64,000 nucleotides of DNA from positions 49,713,028 to 49,777,027 of the forward strand of contig OZ024936.1 of NCBI GenBank assembly GCA_964017235.1, read 5' to 3'. This stretch comes from Sabellastarte sp. h YS-2021. Taxonomy: Eukaryota; Annelida; Polychaeta; Sabellida; Sabellidae. Shown in pieces: positions 1-12,200 of this stretch. A program made the translations under genes and the position numbers. Under the pieces are notes generated by a model. That model saw nothing but the letters and a program-made list of their open reading frames with translations. It ran no database searches and had not been told where the DNA came from. The stretch's first letter is position 1; the number at the start of each line of letters is the position of its first letter.

Positions 1-153
1 CCAGTAAAATTTTAAGTCTGTATTCATATATTAAGTATAAACTAGCTATTAGTGAAAATGAATTCTAGTAAATTTCTTTATTATGAAGAATTGGTCAAAT
101 TTTCTTGTAGCTAAATATTTCTACTTTCACAGTAGTTCTTTCTATGTTTTCAG

Positions 154-213
154 GTAGTTGTGGGAGGAACCAATGTAGATTTCACGTGTACATTCCGGGG
201 AGATGATGTGGAG
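154..213 (+). CDS. PfkB kinase exon 1 of window
   Basis: Sixty bp between a pyrimidine-rich TTTTCAG acceptor and a GTAATT donor, phase 0 on both sides. It encodes 20 residues starting VVVGGTNVD, the glycine-rich first strand of PfkB kinases. Confidence 0.85.
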
Positions 214-3200
214 GTAATTTTACACTTCAATTTTTATTGGCAATGTAATACATTGAAACAGATTGCTGAAGATGATTGGTGGTAATATAAGTCAGCTGAT
301 ATAGTGCCACATTGAGGTACTCTGTATATGAAGGCTAATTTTGCTTTGGAAACTGATTTTAGTCCAACAGAGAAATATACATTTAAACATTAGTTCATGC
401 AAGCATATGCCTAAACTGATGTCAGCTGACTCAATGCCTGATTGGGTTATCTGTACGATGACATCTCATTACAATTTACATATATCATGTGACCTTTGTT
501 TTTACAACGCCATTATGGAAAATTACTGTGTGATGTTTGTTTTCACAACTTCAATATGGAAGATTCACTGTTGATCTTTTCATCTCAGATTTCAAGAGCA
601 GACCGCACAGAAGTCTGAGTACTGTTCTAGCAGAAGGCCTTGTGGAAATAGACTTCTCATTTTGACAAATATTCCAGTATTTGGCTCAATTTCTGAATAT
701 AGGTTGTGTGAATATGATTCTTTGAGAGACATTTAAACAATTTAAACATTTTACAATACCTCTCCCATTAATGTACTAGTTTACTGTTATTTCCTTATTG
801 CTTTTTTTTTTTGCTTTATCTCATTACAAACTATAATTATAGGTGCTAGAAAGTTACCTACTTTTGTTTTGTTATGTGAACTTAGCCTAATGGAGGGACA
901 TACCCAGGTACAGTGAGGGAGAGTTTTGGTGGAGTGGGTCGAAATGTGGCCGACTGTTTGACCAGACTGGGTACCAGACCACTGTTTGTCTCGGCAGTCG
1001 GGAATGATACTCACAGTGAGAACTTCTTCTACAACTGTCATCACATGGTAAGAAACACTGTTAGTATAGTGGAGTCATGATAAGCAGAATAACAACAGAC
1101 TAAAATAACTTCAGTTTAACAAGATATAGAGTAAGAAATCTAAAATTCGCCACATATCTGAAATTCGCCACACGTGAAAATACTAATAAAATAAATGAAT
1201 TGTGGTGAGATTTGTTGACTGTATAGTAAATTAAGGCTTTTTGAACTGAAAAATACCAATTTTTGGACAAAAACATCATTTTCTTCATAAAATCAACTAA
1301 GGTTTTAGAGGTGGCGAATTTTAGATTCCTGGCGAATTTTAGATTTCTTACTCTACTTGATAATAGGGCACATTTTCAATAAAAAGGATTTTCTGTAAGC
1401 TGAAGTGAAGTTTCATTTTGAAATTCTAAAAATAGGACTTGTTTGGGTTTTCAAAGTTTCACTTTCTGTATTTGAACCTGAATGTTGAACACTGACATTG
1501 TGATAAGGGTAGATAGCATCATATTCTTTTCTCAGTTTTAACCTTGTCCAGTGTGTACATTTTCACTTTCTAAAAATATGAAATGTTGGGTTTTCATAGT
1601 TTCATTTTCCATAACAGGATCTGTCAGGTGTTCAGCGTTTCTCCTCTCATTCTACTGCATGCTACAGCGCCATCTTGACTTGTGGAGGGGAACTAATCTA
1701 TGGTATCGGAGACTTTGATATTCACACTCAGATAACTCCAGAATATGTGAGTACATGTAATGTAACTGTAAATTTCCAAAATAACTACCAGTTTGAAATC
1801 AATAGAGTAAGAAAATTAACGTAAAATTCTCCACATATTTGAAATTTGCCACATGTGGAAACACTAATAAAATAAATGAATTGGGGGTGAGATTTATTGA
1901 ATGTGTAGTAAATTAAACTTTTTTGAACTGAAAAATGCCAAGTCTAAGACAAAACATTTTTTCTATATAGAATTAAGTAAGGTTCTTTAGAGGTGGCAAA
2001 ATTTAGGTTTCTGGTGAATTTTAGATTTCTGGCAATCAATCAATCAATTAATCAGTTGTCCAAGTGCTTAATCTCCGTATCTACGGATTCTAAGGCACAC
2101 CATCCAGTTTATAAGGCATAAATCATCAAGACATTAGACATGTTCCAAGTCGTACCCAGGGAGGCGATCCGGTGTTCGGTAGTTAGAAGCTATGGTAGAA
2201 ATGATTTCTGAAATAGGTAGGTTTTTAGTCGACTTTTGAAACAGGAGAGATTTGGAGCACTGCGGATATCATGTGGAAGATCATTCCATAACTTCGGGGC
2301 ATCATATGAGAAACTGTTGTTGAAATGGACCTTTGATTTATGGATGGAAGCACAATAATGAGGAACCTGGAGGAACAAATTTTTGGGGTTGGAACGTCTT
2401 GTATTCATGGCAGATTTGTACAAGGAGAGATATAGTGTGAAATACTTGGGCTGGCCAGTGGTGAGGTACTTTTAAACCAAAACTAGGGTTTTGAAGATAA
2501 TACGTTGTCTGATGGGTAGCCAATAAAGTGTCTTCAGGGTGGATGTGATGTGAGTGTACTTTGAAGCACCAGTGACAAACCGTGCAAGAGCATTTTGAAC
2601 ATATTGGAGCCTTGTAGCATTACGGGATGACAAACTGCGAAATAGAGAATTGCAATAATCCAAACGACTACTTACCAGAGCATTTGCAATCACCACTGAT
2701 GTATCAACGGAAAGAAACCTGATACGATGAAGGTCCCTGAGGCTAATAAAACAAGATTTGATGACAGAATTTACGTGGTTGGTGAAACAAAACTTTGCAT
2801 CAAACAGAACACCCAAATTGCGTACAACATTTGTGGGAAATTTATGGCGAATTTTAAATTTCTGACTCTACCAAGTTCCATATTCACTAACACTCTTATT
2901 CTATGAAAACTGTTCATTTTAAAAAAATTCATAGAAATAAGGATTTTCTAAAAATAAATCTAAGTGGTTTCCTTTTCTTTTTAAGTATTTCAAACCTGGG
3001 TCGTGATTTGGAAAAACAAATATCTTCTGAAATATTTCTTCAGTCCAAATATACAGTGAGTTATTGATTCAAACAACGGCCTTATTTCATTGTGCACTAA
3101 TGTACCAATTTAAGGTACAATGGTAGTTGATGAACAACCTGATAGCTTGAATGAGATTTAGTTTCATCAAGATGCTTCGAACAGTACTCAACAAGTGTAT

Positions 3201-6200
3201 TTATTAGTGAGCAAATGATTCAACTAATATATAATAAACCTTTCACATTACAGGTGGTATACGCCGTAGTAGTAGGAAAAATATCCCTGTCCTTCAGCTG
3301 TTATGTCTGTTTGCGAACTTGTGATACAGTGGCCCACTGTCCCATTCCTTCAGCGTCCTGCGGAAATTTTATCACAAAGTCAGTCACCGTCCCTTCTCAG
3401 CCCTACCACCGTCTCATTATTAAACGTCCCAGCGAGGGACGCTTGTTTGTATGTAGGAAAAGTGACTCTGGCGGATCCGCATTTTCTTTTCGCAATAGCT
3501 TCGCAGCGATAAGGCGGATTCTTTTCATATTTGGCAGGTGTATGCAATAGCCCTGGGACATTTTTCTGAATATGCTGTGATGACATTTTCACCAATCAGA
3601 GAGGTCACATGACCAAAAATGCGTTTTTTGGAAGGGTGTCCTTGTCTGGATAATAACTTACGAAGCATTTTATCTATCCACCTGAAATTTAGCACATACC
3701 TTCCTCATATAAAGATCTGGGCGACATTAAATATTGGCAGGGATAGGTTAAGGAATGACTGAGTTAATTAACAATTTTCTTAATGAGTAAAACACAAAAC
3801 TGCTTGTATCTCCTTAATCGTGTGAGATAGAGCGAATTTGTCGAAGTTTTCAACCCAGGGGGTATCTAAGCAAACTACTCTCTCCTATTTTCCAAAAAAT
3901 TTCTCCTCCCCAAAAATGGGGGTCATATTCAATTTTTGAATTTTTGACAAAACGTGCAAAACACAAAATTGGAAATATAGGCTCATAAGGTACACATATA
4001 GAACAATACTGATATACAAGTACTTTTTGGAATTCTAATTCTGATAGCACTTTTATCGTGCTTAATCTCTGTCAAAAGACAGATTCTAAGGCGCATCACA
4101 CAAAAATATTGTTCAATATTCAAAAACCAGAGACATTGCAGGGGTCAGCACCACGGAGAAAGCAGAAGGAGATTGGAAATTTAGGGTGGGTATGCTTTTC
4201 CAAATAGGTATGACTTCAACTTTGACCTGAAAGAGGCAAGTGAGTTTGCAGAGCGGACCTCATCAGGAAGGTCATTCCAAATCATAGGTGCGTCATACGC
4301 AAAACTGAGTCCAAAATGTTTTCGAGACTTGAAAACTGAAGCAAAGTGGGGAACCTCAAGAAATATGCCATCAGATTGACTTCGACGTGTGTTATATGCA
4401 CTATGTCTGGGAATCAGGAAGGGTTGAAAGTATTTGGGGTTACCACTGTGTAGGAACTTATATACCAGCATGGCAGTCTTAAAGATAGAACGGTACTTAA
4501 TCGGCAACCAATGTAGTGCTTTTCTAACTGGAGTGATGTGTGAGTACTTGGTGGTGTTGGCAACAATTCTGGCAAGGCTATTCTGAACACACTGAAGTTT
4601 GCGCAGATCTAGAACTGAGAGACCTCTGAACAAAGAGTTACAGTAATCAAGTCGACTTCCGACCAGAGCATTGGCAGCCATAAGAGCCGCTTCATGTGTC
4701 AGATGTCCTCGGAGTCGCTTAAGATCCCGGACATGAGCAAAACAAGCCTTGCAGACCTTCATAACATGGCAAGAGCATGAGAAATCTGAATCAAACCAGA
4801 CACCAAGGTTCCTAACTGCATCTATTGGTGATATAAGATTACCAAGTATGTTGACCGGGAAGGACTGATTAAGTTTTTCGCGCTGAGACTTTGAGCCAAC
4901 CACAATGAATTCGGTCTTATCGGGATTTAGCTTGAGCTTATTTGTACAGAGCCATCTCTTTACATCTTCAAGGCAGTGTGACAGCTTATCAAGGGCCGAG
5001 GCAACATTTTTATGTGTGAGATGTACATACAATTGTGTGTCATCAGCGTAGAACTGGAAACTAATACCAGGATGATTCCGTATGACTTTACTCAGAGGAG
5101 TAGTATAGAGTGAAAAAATAGCATCAGAGATGCCCGTACCTCACAGCCTAGGGAAATATTTTCAACACCATGAGATATAGAAGTACTGTACCAGTACAAA
5201 CTTCAGGATACTTTCAGAGCACTGTTATATAAAGGTCCAAACAATGTTTAAATGGAGAAATAATGTTTAAAAGAAAGATAATGCGTATAAAGATGAAGTA
5301 TTAAAACAAGATAATTTAATAACAAGATGACAGCATTAATCAGTAAACTAAAATTCAACACTCTTTATCTACATCTGCATGGCCGAATTATGGTTTAGAT
5401 GGTTTGAATATTACCATGCATACAGAAGTGGTAATACATTTAATGAATGCTTATTGTGGTGTTGGAGCAAAATCTGTGGCTCACTTGATGAAATTCTATA
5501 TAAATTCTATATGAAATTCTTAATAAATTCTAATATGACTTTTGCTTAATCTGCATCAAAAGACAGACCCAAAGGTCCATGAAGATTTTAAAGGTCAAGG
5601 TCACTAGGACAAGGTAAAAGGTCAAATTAAGGTCACACCATGATAATACACACCTATAGCCCCTAACCAATATCCCTACCAAGTATCAACTTCCTACACC
5701 TTACGGTTTCCGAGATATAGCCCGGACAAGATTTTATAGGTCAAGGTCACTACGGCAAGGTCAAAGGTCAAATCAAGGTCAGACTATGACGTTGCACAAC
5801 TACACCCCCTAACCAATGTCCCTACCAAGTATCAACTTCCTACACCTTACAGTTTCCGAGATATAGCCCGGACAAGATTTTCAAACTCAAGGTCACTACG
5901 GCAAGGTCAAAGGTCAAATCAACGTCACACCATGACGTTGCACACCTGCACCCTCTAACCAATGTCTCTACCAAATATCAACTTCCTACACCTTACGGTT
6001 TCTGAGATATAGCCCGGATAAGATTTTATAGGTCAAGGTCACTACGGCAAGGTCAAAGGTCAAATCAAGGTCACACCATGTCGTTGCACACCTACACCCC
6101 CTAACCAATGTCCCTACCAAATATCAACTTCCCACACCTTACGGTTTCCGAGATATAGCCCGGAGAACATTTTATAGGTCAAGGTCACTACAGCAAGGTC

Positions 6201-9200
6201 AAAGGTCAAATCAAGGTCAGACCATGGCGTTGCACACCTACACCCCCTAACCAATATCCCTACCAAGTATCAACTTCCTACACCTTACGGTTTCTGAGAT
6301 ATAGCCCGGACAAGATTTTATAGGTCAAGGTCACTACGGCAAGGTCAAAGGTCAAATCAAGGTCAGATTATGACGTTGCACAACTACACCCCCTAACCAA
6401 TGTCCCTACCAAGTATCAACTTCCTACACCTTACAGTTTCCGAGATATAGCCCGGACAAGATTTTCAAACTCAAGGTCACTACGGCAAGGTCAAAGGTCA
6501 AATCAAGGTCAGACCATGACGTTGCACACCTACACCCCCTAACCAATGTCCCTACCAAGTATCAACTTCCTACACCTTACGGTTTCTGAGATACAGCCCG
6601 GACAAACTATTTCCCGCCGCCCGCCCGCCCATCCGGACACCATGGGTGAAAACAATACCCCGACAGGCCTGAAGGGCTGTGGGGTAAAAAGGATTGGCCC
6701 CAGGACAGAGCCTTGAGGCACACCATACAACAACTTTTGGGCATCAGATAAAATTGACCCAATCTTAATGCACTGAACACGGTCTGAGAGATAAGACTTA
6801 AACCAATCGAGGACAACCCCGCTCACACCAAACCAGGAGCTAAGAGAATTAAGTAGCGTATCATGATCAATAGTATCAAACGCTGCTGATTAATCCACGA
6901 GAACGACAGCAGTAGCCTCACCTTTAGCAAAAGCCAAATGAACATCATTCTTAATTGAGAGCAATGCAGATTCAGTTGAGTGACCCAGTTTATAGGCAGA
7001 TTGCCTGACATTCTCTAGTCCGTTCAAACTGACATGGTCATTCAATTGAGAAGCAACAACACGTTCAACAAGTTTGGATATGAAGCCCAACCCAGAAACA
7101 GGTCTGTAGTTTTTTAAGTCGTTGGGTGGTAGTGATGACTTTTTAATCAATGGGGTTACAATAGCCTTCTTGAACTCATCAGGTACAACACCTTCTGACA
7201 ATGAGCAGTTAACAAGCCTGGTGATAGAGGGCAGTAAAACATTCAAAACCATTTTCTTATTAAAATAAAAATTTACTTGTGGTATTTCTCGAAAATCGTG
7301 CTAGATAGAGCGATTTCGGCAAAATATTTGACCCACAGGGTATCTGTTAAGACTAGCCTTTCCAAGTTTCAATGAATATTTCACTTGCCAAAAAAATGGC
7401 GGCCATTTTGAATTTTCAAATTTTTTTCAAAAATGCAAAACACAGAAATGCTTGAATCTCGAAAACCGTGCTAGTTAGAGCAAGTCCAACAAAAAATTTG
7501 ACCCATAGGGTAACTCTGGTCAATAGCTGACAGAATTTTCAAAAAATTTTTGTCCCACCAAAAATGGCGGCCATTTTGAATTTTTGAACTTTTTGCAAAA
7601 ATTACAAAACACAAAAATCCTTGTATCTAGAAAATTGTGCTAGATAGAGCAATTTCGACAAAATTTTTGACCCATAGGCTAACTCTGCTGAGTAGCTGAC
7701 CCAATTTTCAAAAATATTTGCACCACCAAAAATGGCGGCCAGTTTGAATTTTCAAATTTTTCCCCAAAATTGCAAAACACAAAAATGCTTGTATCTCGAA
7801 AAACGTGCCAGATAGAGCGAATTCAGCAAACTTTTTGACCCACATGGTATCTGTGAAGACTAGCCTTTCCAAGTTTCAACGAATATTTCACTTGCCAAAA
7901 ATGGCGGATATTTCTTTGGGTATGTAAGCAAACTACTCTACCCAGTTTTCAAAAAAAAATTTACCCTTCCCAAAAATCGGGGTCATTGTGAATTTTCAAA
8001 ATTGTGACAAAAAGTGCAAAACACCAAATTGCCTGTCTCTCCTTAACCATGCAAGATAGAGGAATTTCATCAAAATTTTTTCAACACATTGTATCCAAGA
8101 TAACTACCCTGCCCAAGAATGTCTTTTCCTGTAGACATTGGAGCTATAAGCAAAAGTTTCTTACCTGATTAAGCTGCCATTATTTCTCCTTTTCGGGACA
8201 CTTTCTTTTGCAAGTGATCCTCTCGTTTGTGTCTCTGTCCCCGTCCGTCCATTTAAGTGACCTTCCACAGATAAATTTTTCACACAGTAACCGAAGGCAC
8301 AGTCTGTGGTTTTTTAAAGGTTGTGACTTGTTCTCATTTCGGTAGCACATGTTCGTACAATGGCTGCCGAAGGTGAGTTGACGTTTATGGAGGTTGACTC
8401 TCGTTGACCAATGTTTGTAGTACTGACGGTGACAAACCATGTCTCTTCAGTGGCCACACGAGTCAAACCTCATGAATACCGCAAATCTTTGAAGATATGA
8501 GGCATCCGGGGAGGCGGTTTCTAACCACAGGGTATACCACCTGTAGTTTGAATTTGGCATAAACAGTTGTCGGCAATGGCAACAATGAATATTAATCGGC
8601 CATGCTGCAAGTCTTGCCATATATATTTTCCTCATATAATCCATGCTTTTCATAACATACATTAGTGAAATGTTTCTATTGCAAATTTTAGTCTTTTGTG
8701 ATTTGTTTATGTCAACTATCTGTCTGTTATGAAGGTAAAACAAAAGGTCAAATGTTTAGAAACAACCGGATTGGCTGTATTTTACCCAGATCGGTATTTA
8801 TTTCATGCCGAAATGGTATTAGGTTATATTAACTTGCAAAACCTTATAAATTTCTATAAATAGTCAGACCAATAGTCAGTTGGGTGAGTTGCCGATTTCA
8901 TTGACCTGGAAAATTGGTATTGGGTCATATTTTTAACAAATTAATCTCCTTGGCTTTCCAACCCAAATTTATCCAGTGTCTACATGATGTTGTTGAAGAA
9001 ATGTTGCAATTTTACTCCTTAAAATTTGTTAGTTCAGAGGCAAACTAATCAACAGCATGAGATTATTTGACTCATAAATCTATGCCTGTGGGTTCAAATT
9101 TATCTTTCAGTTCAAATCTAGATCATATGAAAAAAACTGACATATTACATACATATTAAATTTGAATTCGATTTCATAGGCAAGCATTAATGAATTAAAG

Positions 9201-12200
9201 AAAGATTGTTTGAAGGCTACAGCGATTGCTTATCTGATATGCTAACCTTTTTCTTGTGTGCTCAAAGAATAACAAAAAAATTCTTTATTTATTCTCCAGG
9301 TGTCCAGGTTTGACCACTTTCTAACTGAAGCTCCTATTGTGGTCATTGATGGCAACATTCCAGCAGAAACTATCTCCTACATCTGTGATATCTGTTACCT
9401 GCATAAAGTGCCAGGTTAGTTGATTAATGAATACCAGTAGATACACTAATATATTTATAATATAAAGAAATCGCATTGGCTTCCTGTTGAACATCACTCA
9501 GTTTTTAAAACAGCCACACTTGTTTGCAAGTTTTTCCATGATGGGTTTTCCCAAATATTTTGCTCCATATGTGTCTTCCTATAGCAGTTCTTACAGTACC
9601 AGACGCAGTCAGGGTGGTGGTAATTTCCTGGTCATTCCATAGTTCTACCCTTCTATTCATCATTCTGTCAAACAGTTTGGGTATAGTTTTGCTTTTGATG
9701 CCCTCACTGTTTGGAATGCCCTTTCTGATAAGATTTGTGCACCCCCCCCACCCCCACCCCCCACCCCCCCACCAGACACTTTCAGAAAGCAGTTTAAAAC
9801 CTACCTGTAAGATACTTGGGAGGGGCCACAGTGGCAGAGTGGTAACACCTCTGAGGCCGGAGTTCAGTTTACGGCTCTACCTCAAGTGGGAAAGCTGGTA
9901 GCTGCTTGCCGTTGGTTGTCCGTTTACAGTACAGAACCTTGACCAACTGTATGTACTGGTTTCCTCTGCCCTTCCAACTACCCGTCGTGATATGACCTGT
10001 ACAGTGTTAAAAGCGACACAAAACCTCAAATAAATAAATGAAACCTATCTGTACACCAAGGCATACCCACCTTAGTCTCAATGATCCCCTGGTGTTCTCT
10101 GTGGTGCTGGACCTCCTATTTGTCCCTGGACACTGAAATTGGTTGACTGTTTTGGTTCTGTTGTGTCTTAGATTCCCCTTTGTAAAGAAGAGATTAGGCG
10201 CTGTAAAAGTCCAAGTAGACTTAGAATTGATATGGACAAAAAGATGTGAAATTCACCAATTGGAGTGGCATCCTTTAAAAGTAGTCAAAATAATCAAAAT
10301 CAATGCCAATTTTGCATCAGGGTAGATCAGAGGTCTTGTGCATTCACAAAAATCACAAATAGGGAAAGTATTCCCCACAGGTTAATAAAATAGAAGGGGG
10401 TCTCCCCACTGGTGGAGAAGACAGAGGCCTTGTGCAGTCACAAAAATCACATGGGTGGAAAGAGTTTCCTACAGGTTAACAAAATAGAAGGGGGGCTTGC
10501 TCACAGGTGAATTTGTCATAATATTTTTATAGTTGTGAGAACCATTTTAACAGGTTTTACTGTGCATAGTGTATCATATGAAAACTCGGGTAAGCAACAT
10601 GTGATTGAAAGAAAGTTTGTTGTAAAAATAAGTTTATTTTTTAAAAAAAAACTAAGTACATATAAATGTTTTGCTATTTGACAAAAAAAACAGAGAAATT
10701 TTTATCATATGTGGAATGTAGTCAGATCTTTTAATTATGAGTGAAAGGAAAATGTACAATAACAGAAAAATGTTGATACATTTAAGCTAAAAAATGTATG
10801 GTATTATCTAGAGTCCTAGCATTTATCAGAGTAAAGGTTTATTTCTTCATTAAAATGTTTCAGATCCTTTTTACATGTGTAGTGTTTACATCACCTTATA
10901 TGTGTACATTATTCAACACGTGATAAACACATTGTCCTTTCAGATCCTTTTTCCATAAATATCAGATCATTATTTTCTTCAATGTAAAATGTTACATTCA
11001 AACAGAGAAAAGTCTATCAATGTGCAATGTTTAAATGAAAATATAAATATTTTTGCACGCATTCTTTGCAGTGTAGATTATATTGCTAAAACCATTTACA
11101 GAGTAAAAACATGTGTAGTGTTTAAATCGCCTTATATGTGTACATTATTCAACACATGATGAACACACTGTCCTTGTATGTGTACATTATGTTGATATTT
11201 TGTGTTGTGCACAAGTTTAGATTGTGTACAAACTACAACATTGTACAGAATTTTAGTAAAAGTTCTACCTGGCGAGGCTCTTCTGAAAAAAAGTAATAAC
11301 TTGTACTAGATTATAACTGTACACAATCTTAAGTTATACACAACAGGTACATTTCTGTCCATCACTTAAGTGTATGTTGGCTGAGCAATGGGTGTAGTTA
11401 GAGCACCAGGGGTTCTGTAGTCTTGTCTCACCATCCTAAAAATAGATAAAACAATCACATACATACACTGAAAATAGTATAACTTGCCACATGGAAAAAG
11501 TTTAACTGGGCTATTAATTTTGCTTATTTTAACTAATGACCTTTGGTAGTGAAACGTAATTCCAAGGGAAATTTTTAAATCTCTTCAGAAGAATCTGACC
11601 ATAATTACGAGTTAATTCCAGTGAATATTTTTGAGTTTATTTATTATGATGTATCTTTCTTAATTTCTTTAGTGTTGACAAAATTTTATTAGTGCTTAAT
11701 TTACAAATTATATAGTAATGTGAAAAGAGCAGCTTCGAGAGCATATCAAGTCATGTGCCAAGTTTGAACTATATTTGGAATACTGTGCAATGATCACAGT
11801 GGTGATGTACTTGTGTATAACCTCTGGTTAAAACAATAACAGTAAAAGTTTATTTATTGTACAATCTGTGATAAAAATAACAAGGATAAGTTACATGTTC
11901 ATGGATACCAATTAATGCTTTTGAGTGCCTTAAACACTTTGTGTTTTATAATTTGAAAGCAAACATATCATTCTAATGTTACATGGTTTGTACTGGAAGC
12001 AAGATTATTTTATTCAAAGATTTCAAGTGGGAGAACCTAGAAATTTTGCTTTGGAGTTGAACGTTATCACACTGATAAGCCTTGGAGAGTCCAAATATTT
12101 CAGTCTGATGTACACAATCTATGATGAAAGCAATGGTAACTCACTTGTTGTACACAATCTGTGGGAAGCAGGCAAAGATAGAGAAGAAAGCTGAACAGAT

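Larger units (their letters stand above)
4046..7255 (-). mobile_element. 5'-truncated non-LTR retrotransposon with RT domain, interrupted
   Basis: The minus strand reads from 7252: SVSGLGFISKLVER-like RT region 1 (NYRPVSGLGFISKLVE), a stop/frame lesion near 6890, then LDWFKSYLSDR and YGVPQGSVLGPILF at about 6826-6690. After the inserted DNA it resumes at about 5112 with SLYTTPLSKVI and the catalytic box FYADDTQLYVHL, then a 283-residue C-terminal part (LKLNPDKTEFIVVG, LDYCNSLFRGL, LHWLPIKYR, IWNDLPDEVRS, YLFGKAYPP) with its stop at 4181. The 3' UTR reaches about 4046. The upstream endonuclease domain is missing. The RT style fits the CR1/L2/Jockey group. It lies inside a minisatellite element. 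Confidence 0.88.
3420..8140. repeat. Minisatellite-bearing element (~169-bp unit) split by a LINE
   Basis: Units of about 169 bp run from 7255 to about 8100; the motif GAAAA(N)CGTGCTAGATAGAG begins at 7291, 7461, 7630 and 7798. Each unit contains AAAATGGCGGCCATTTTGAA. The same sequence family appears on the other side of the LINE at about 3600-4045 (TATCTCCTTAATCGTGTGAG, GACAAAACGTGCAAAACAC). A short hairpin, CGTCCCAGCGAGGGACG near 3425, may mark its left end. The class is not proved; by analogy with others in the window it may be a Helentron-like element. Confidence 0.6.

Noticed and set aside
1100..1288. Frame beginning MKKMMFLSKNWYFSVQ, seen again near 24267, 33841, 44612, 55856 and 63803
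   Set aside because: Identical because it lies inside each MITE copy; it is short and crosses the element ends, so not a gene.
3215..3595. Overlapping frames of 69-111 residues on both strands
   Set aside because: No recognisable domain; the sequence includes the hairpin and leader of the family-E repeat.
8180..8743. Two minus-strand frames near 8.2-8.7 kb
   Set aside because: No family resemblance or splice support; the sequence is in a kinase intron beside a repeat.
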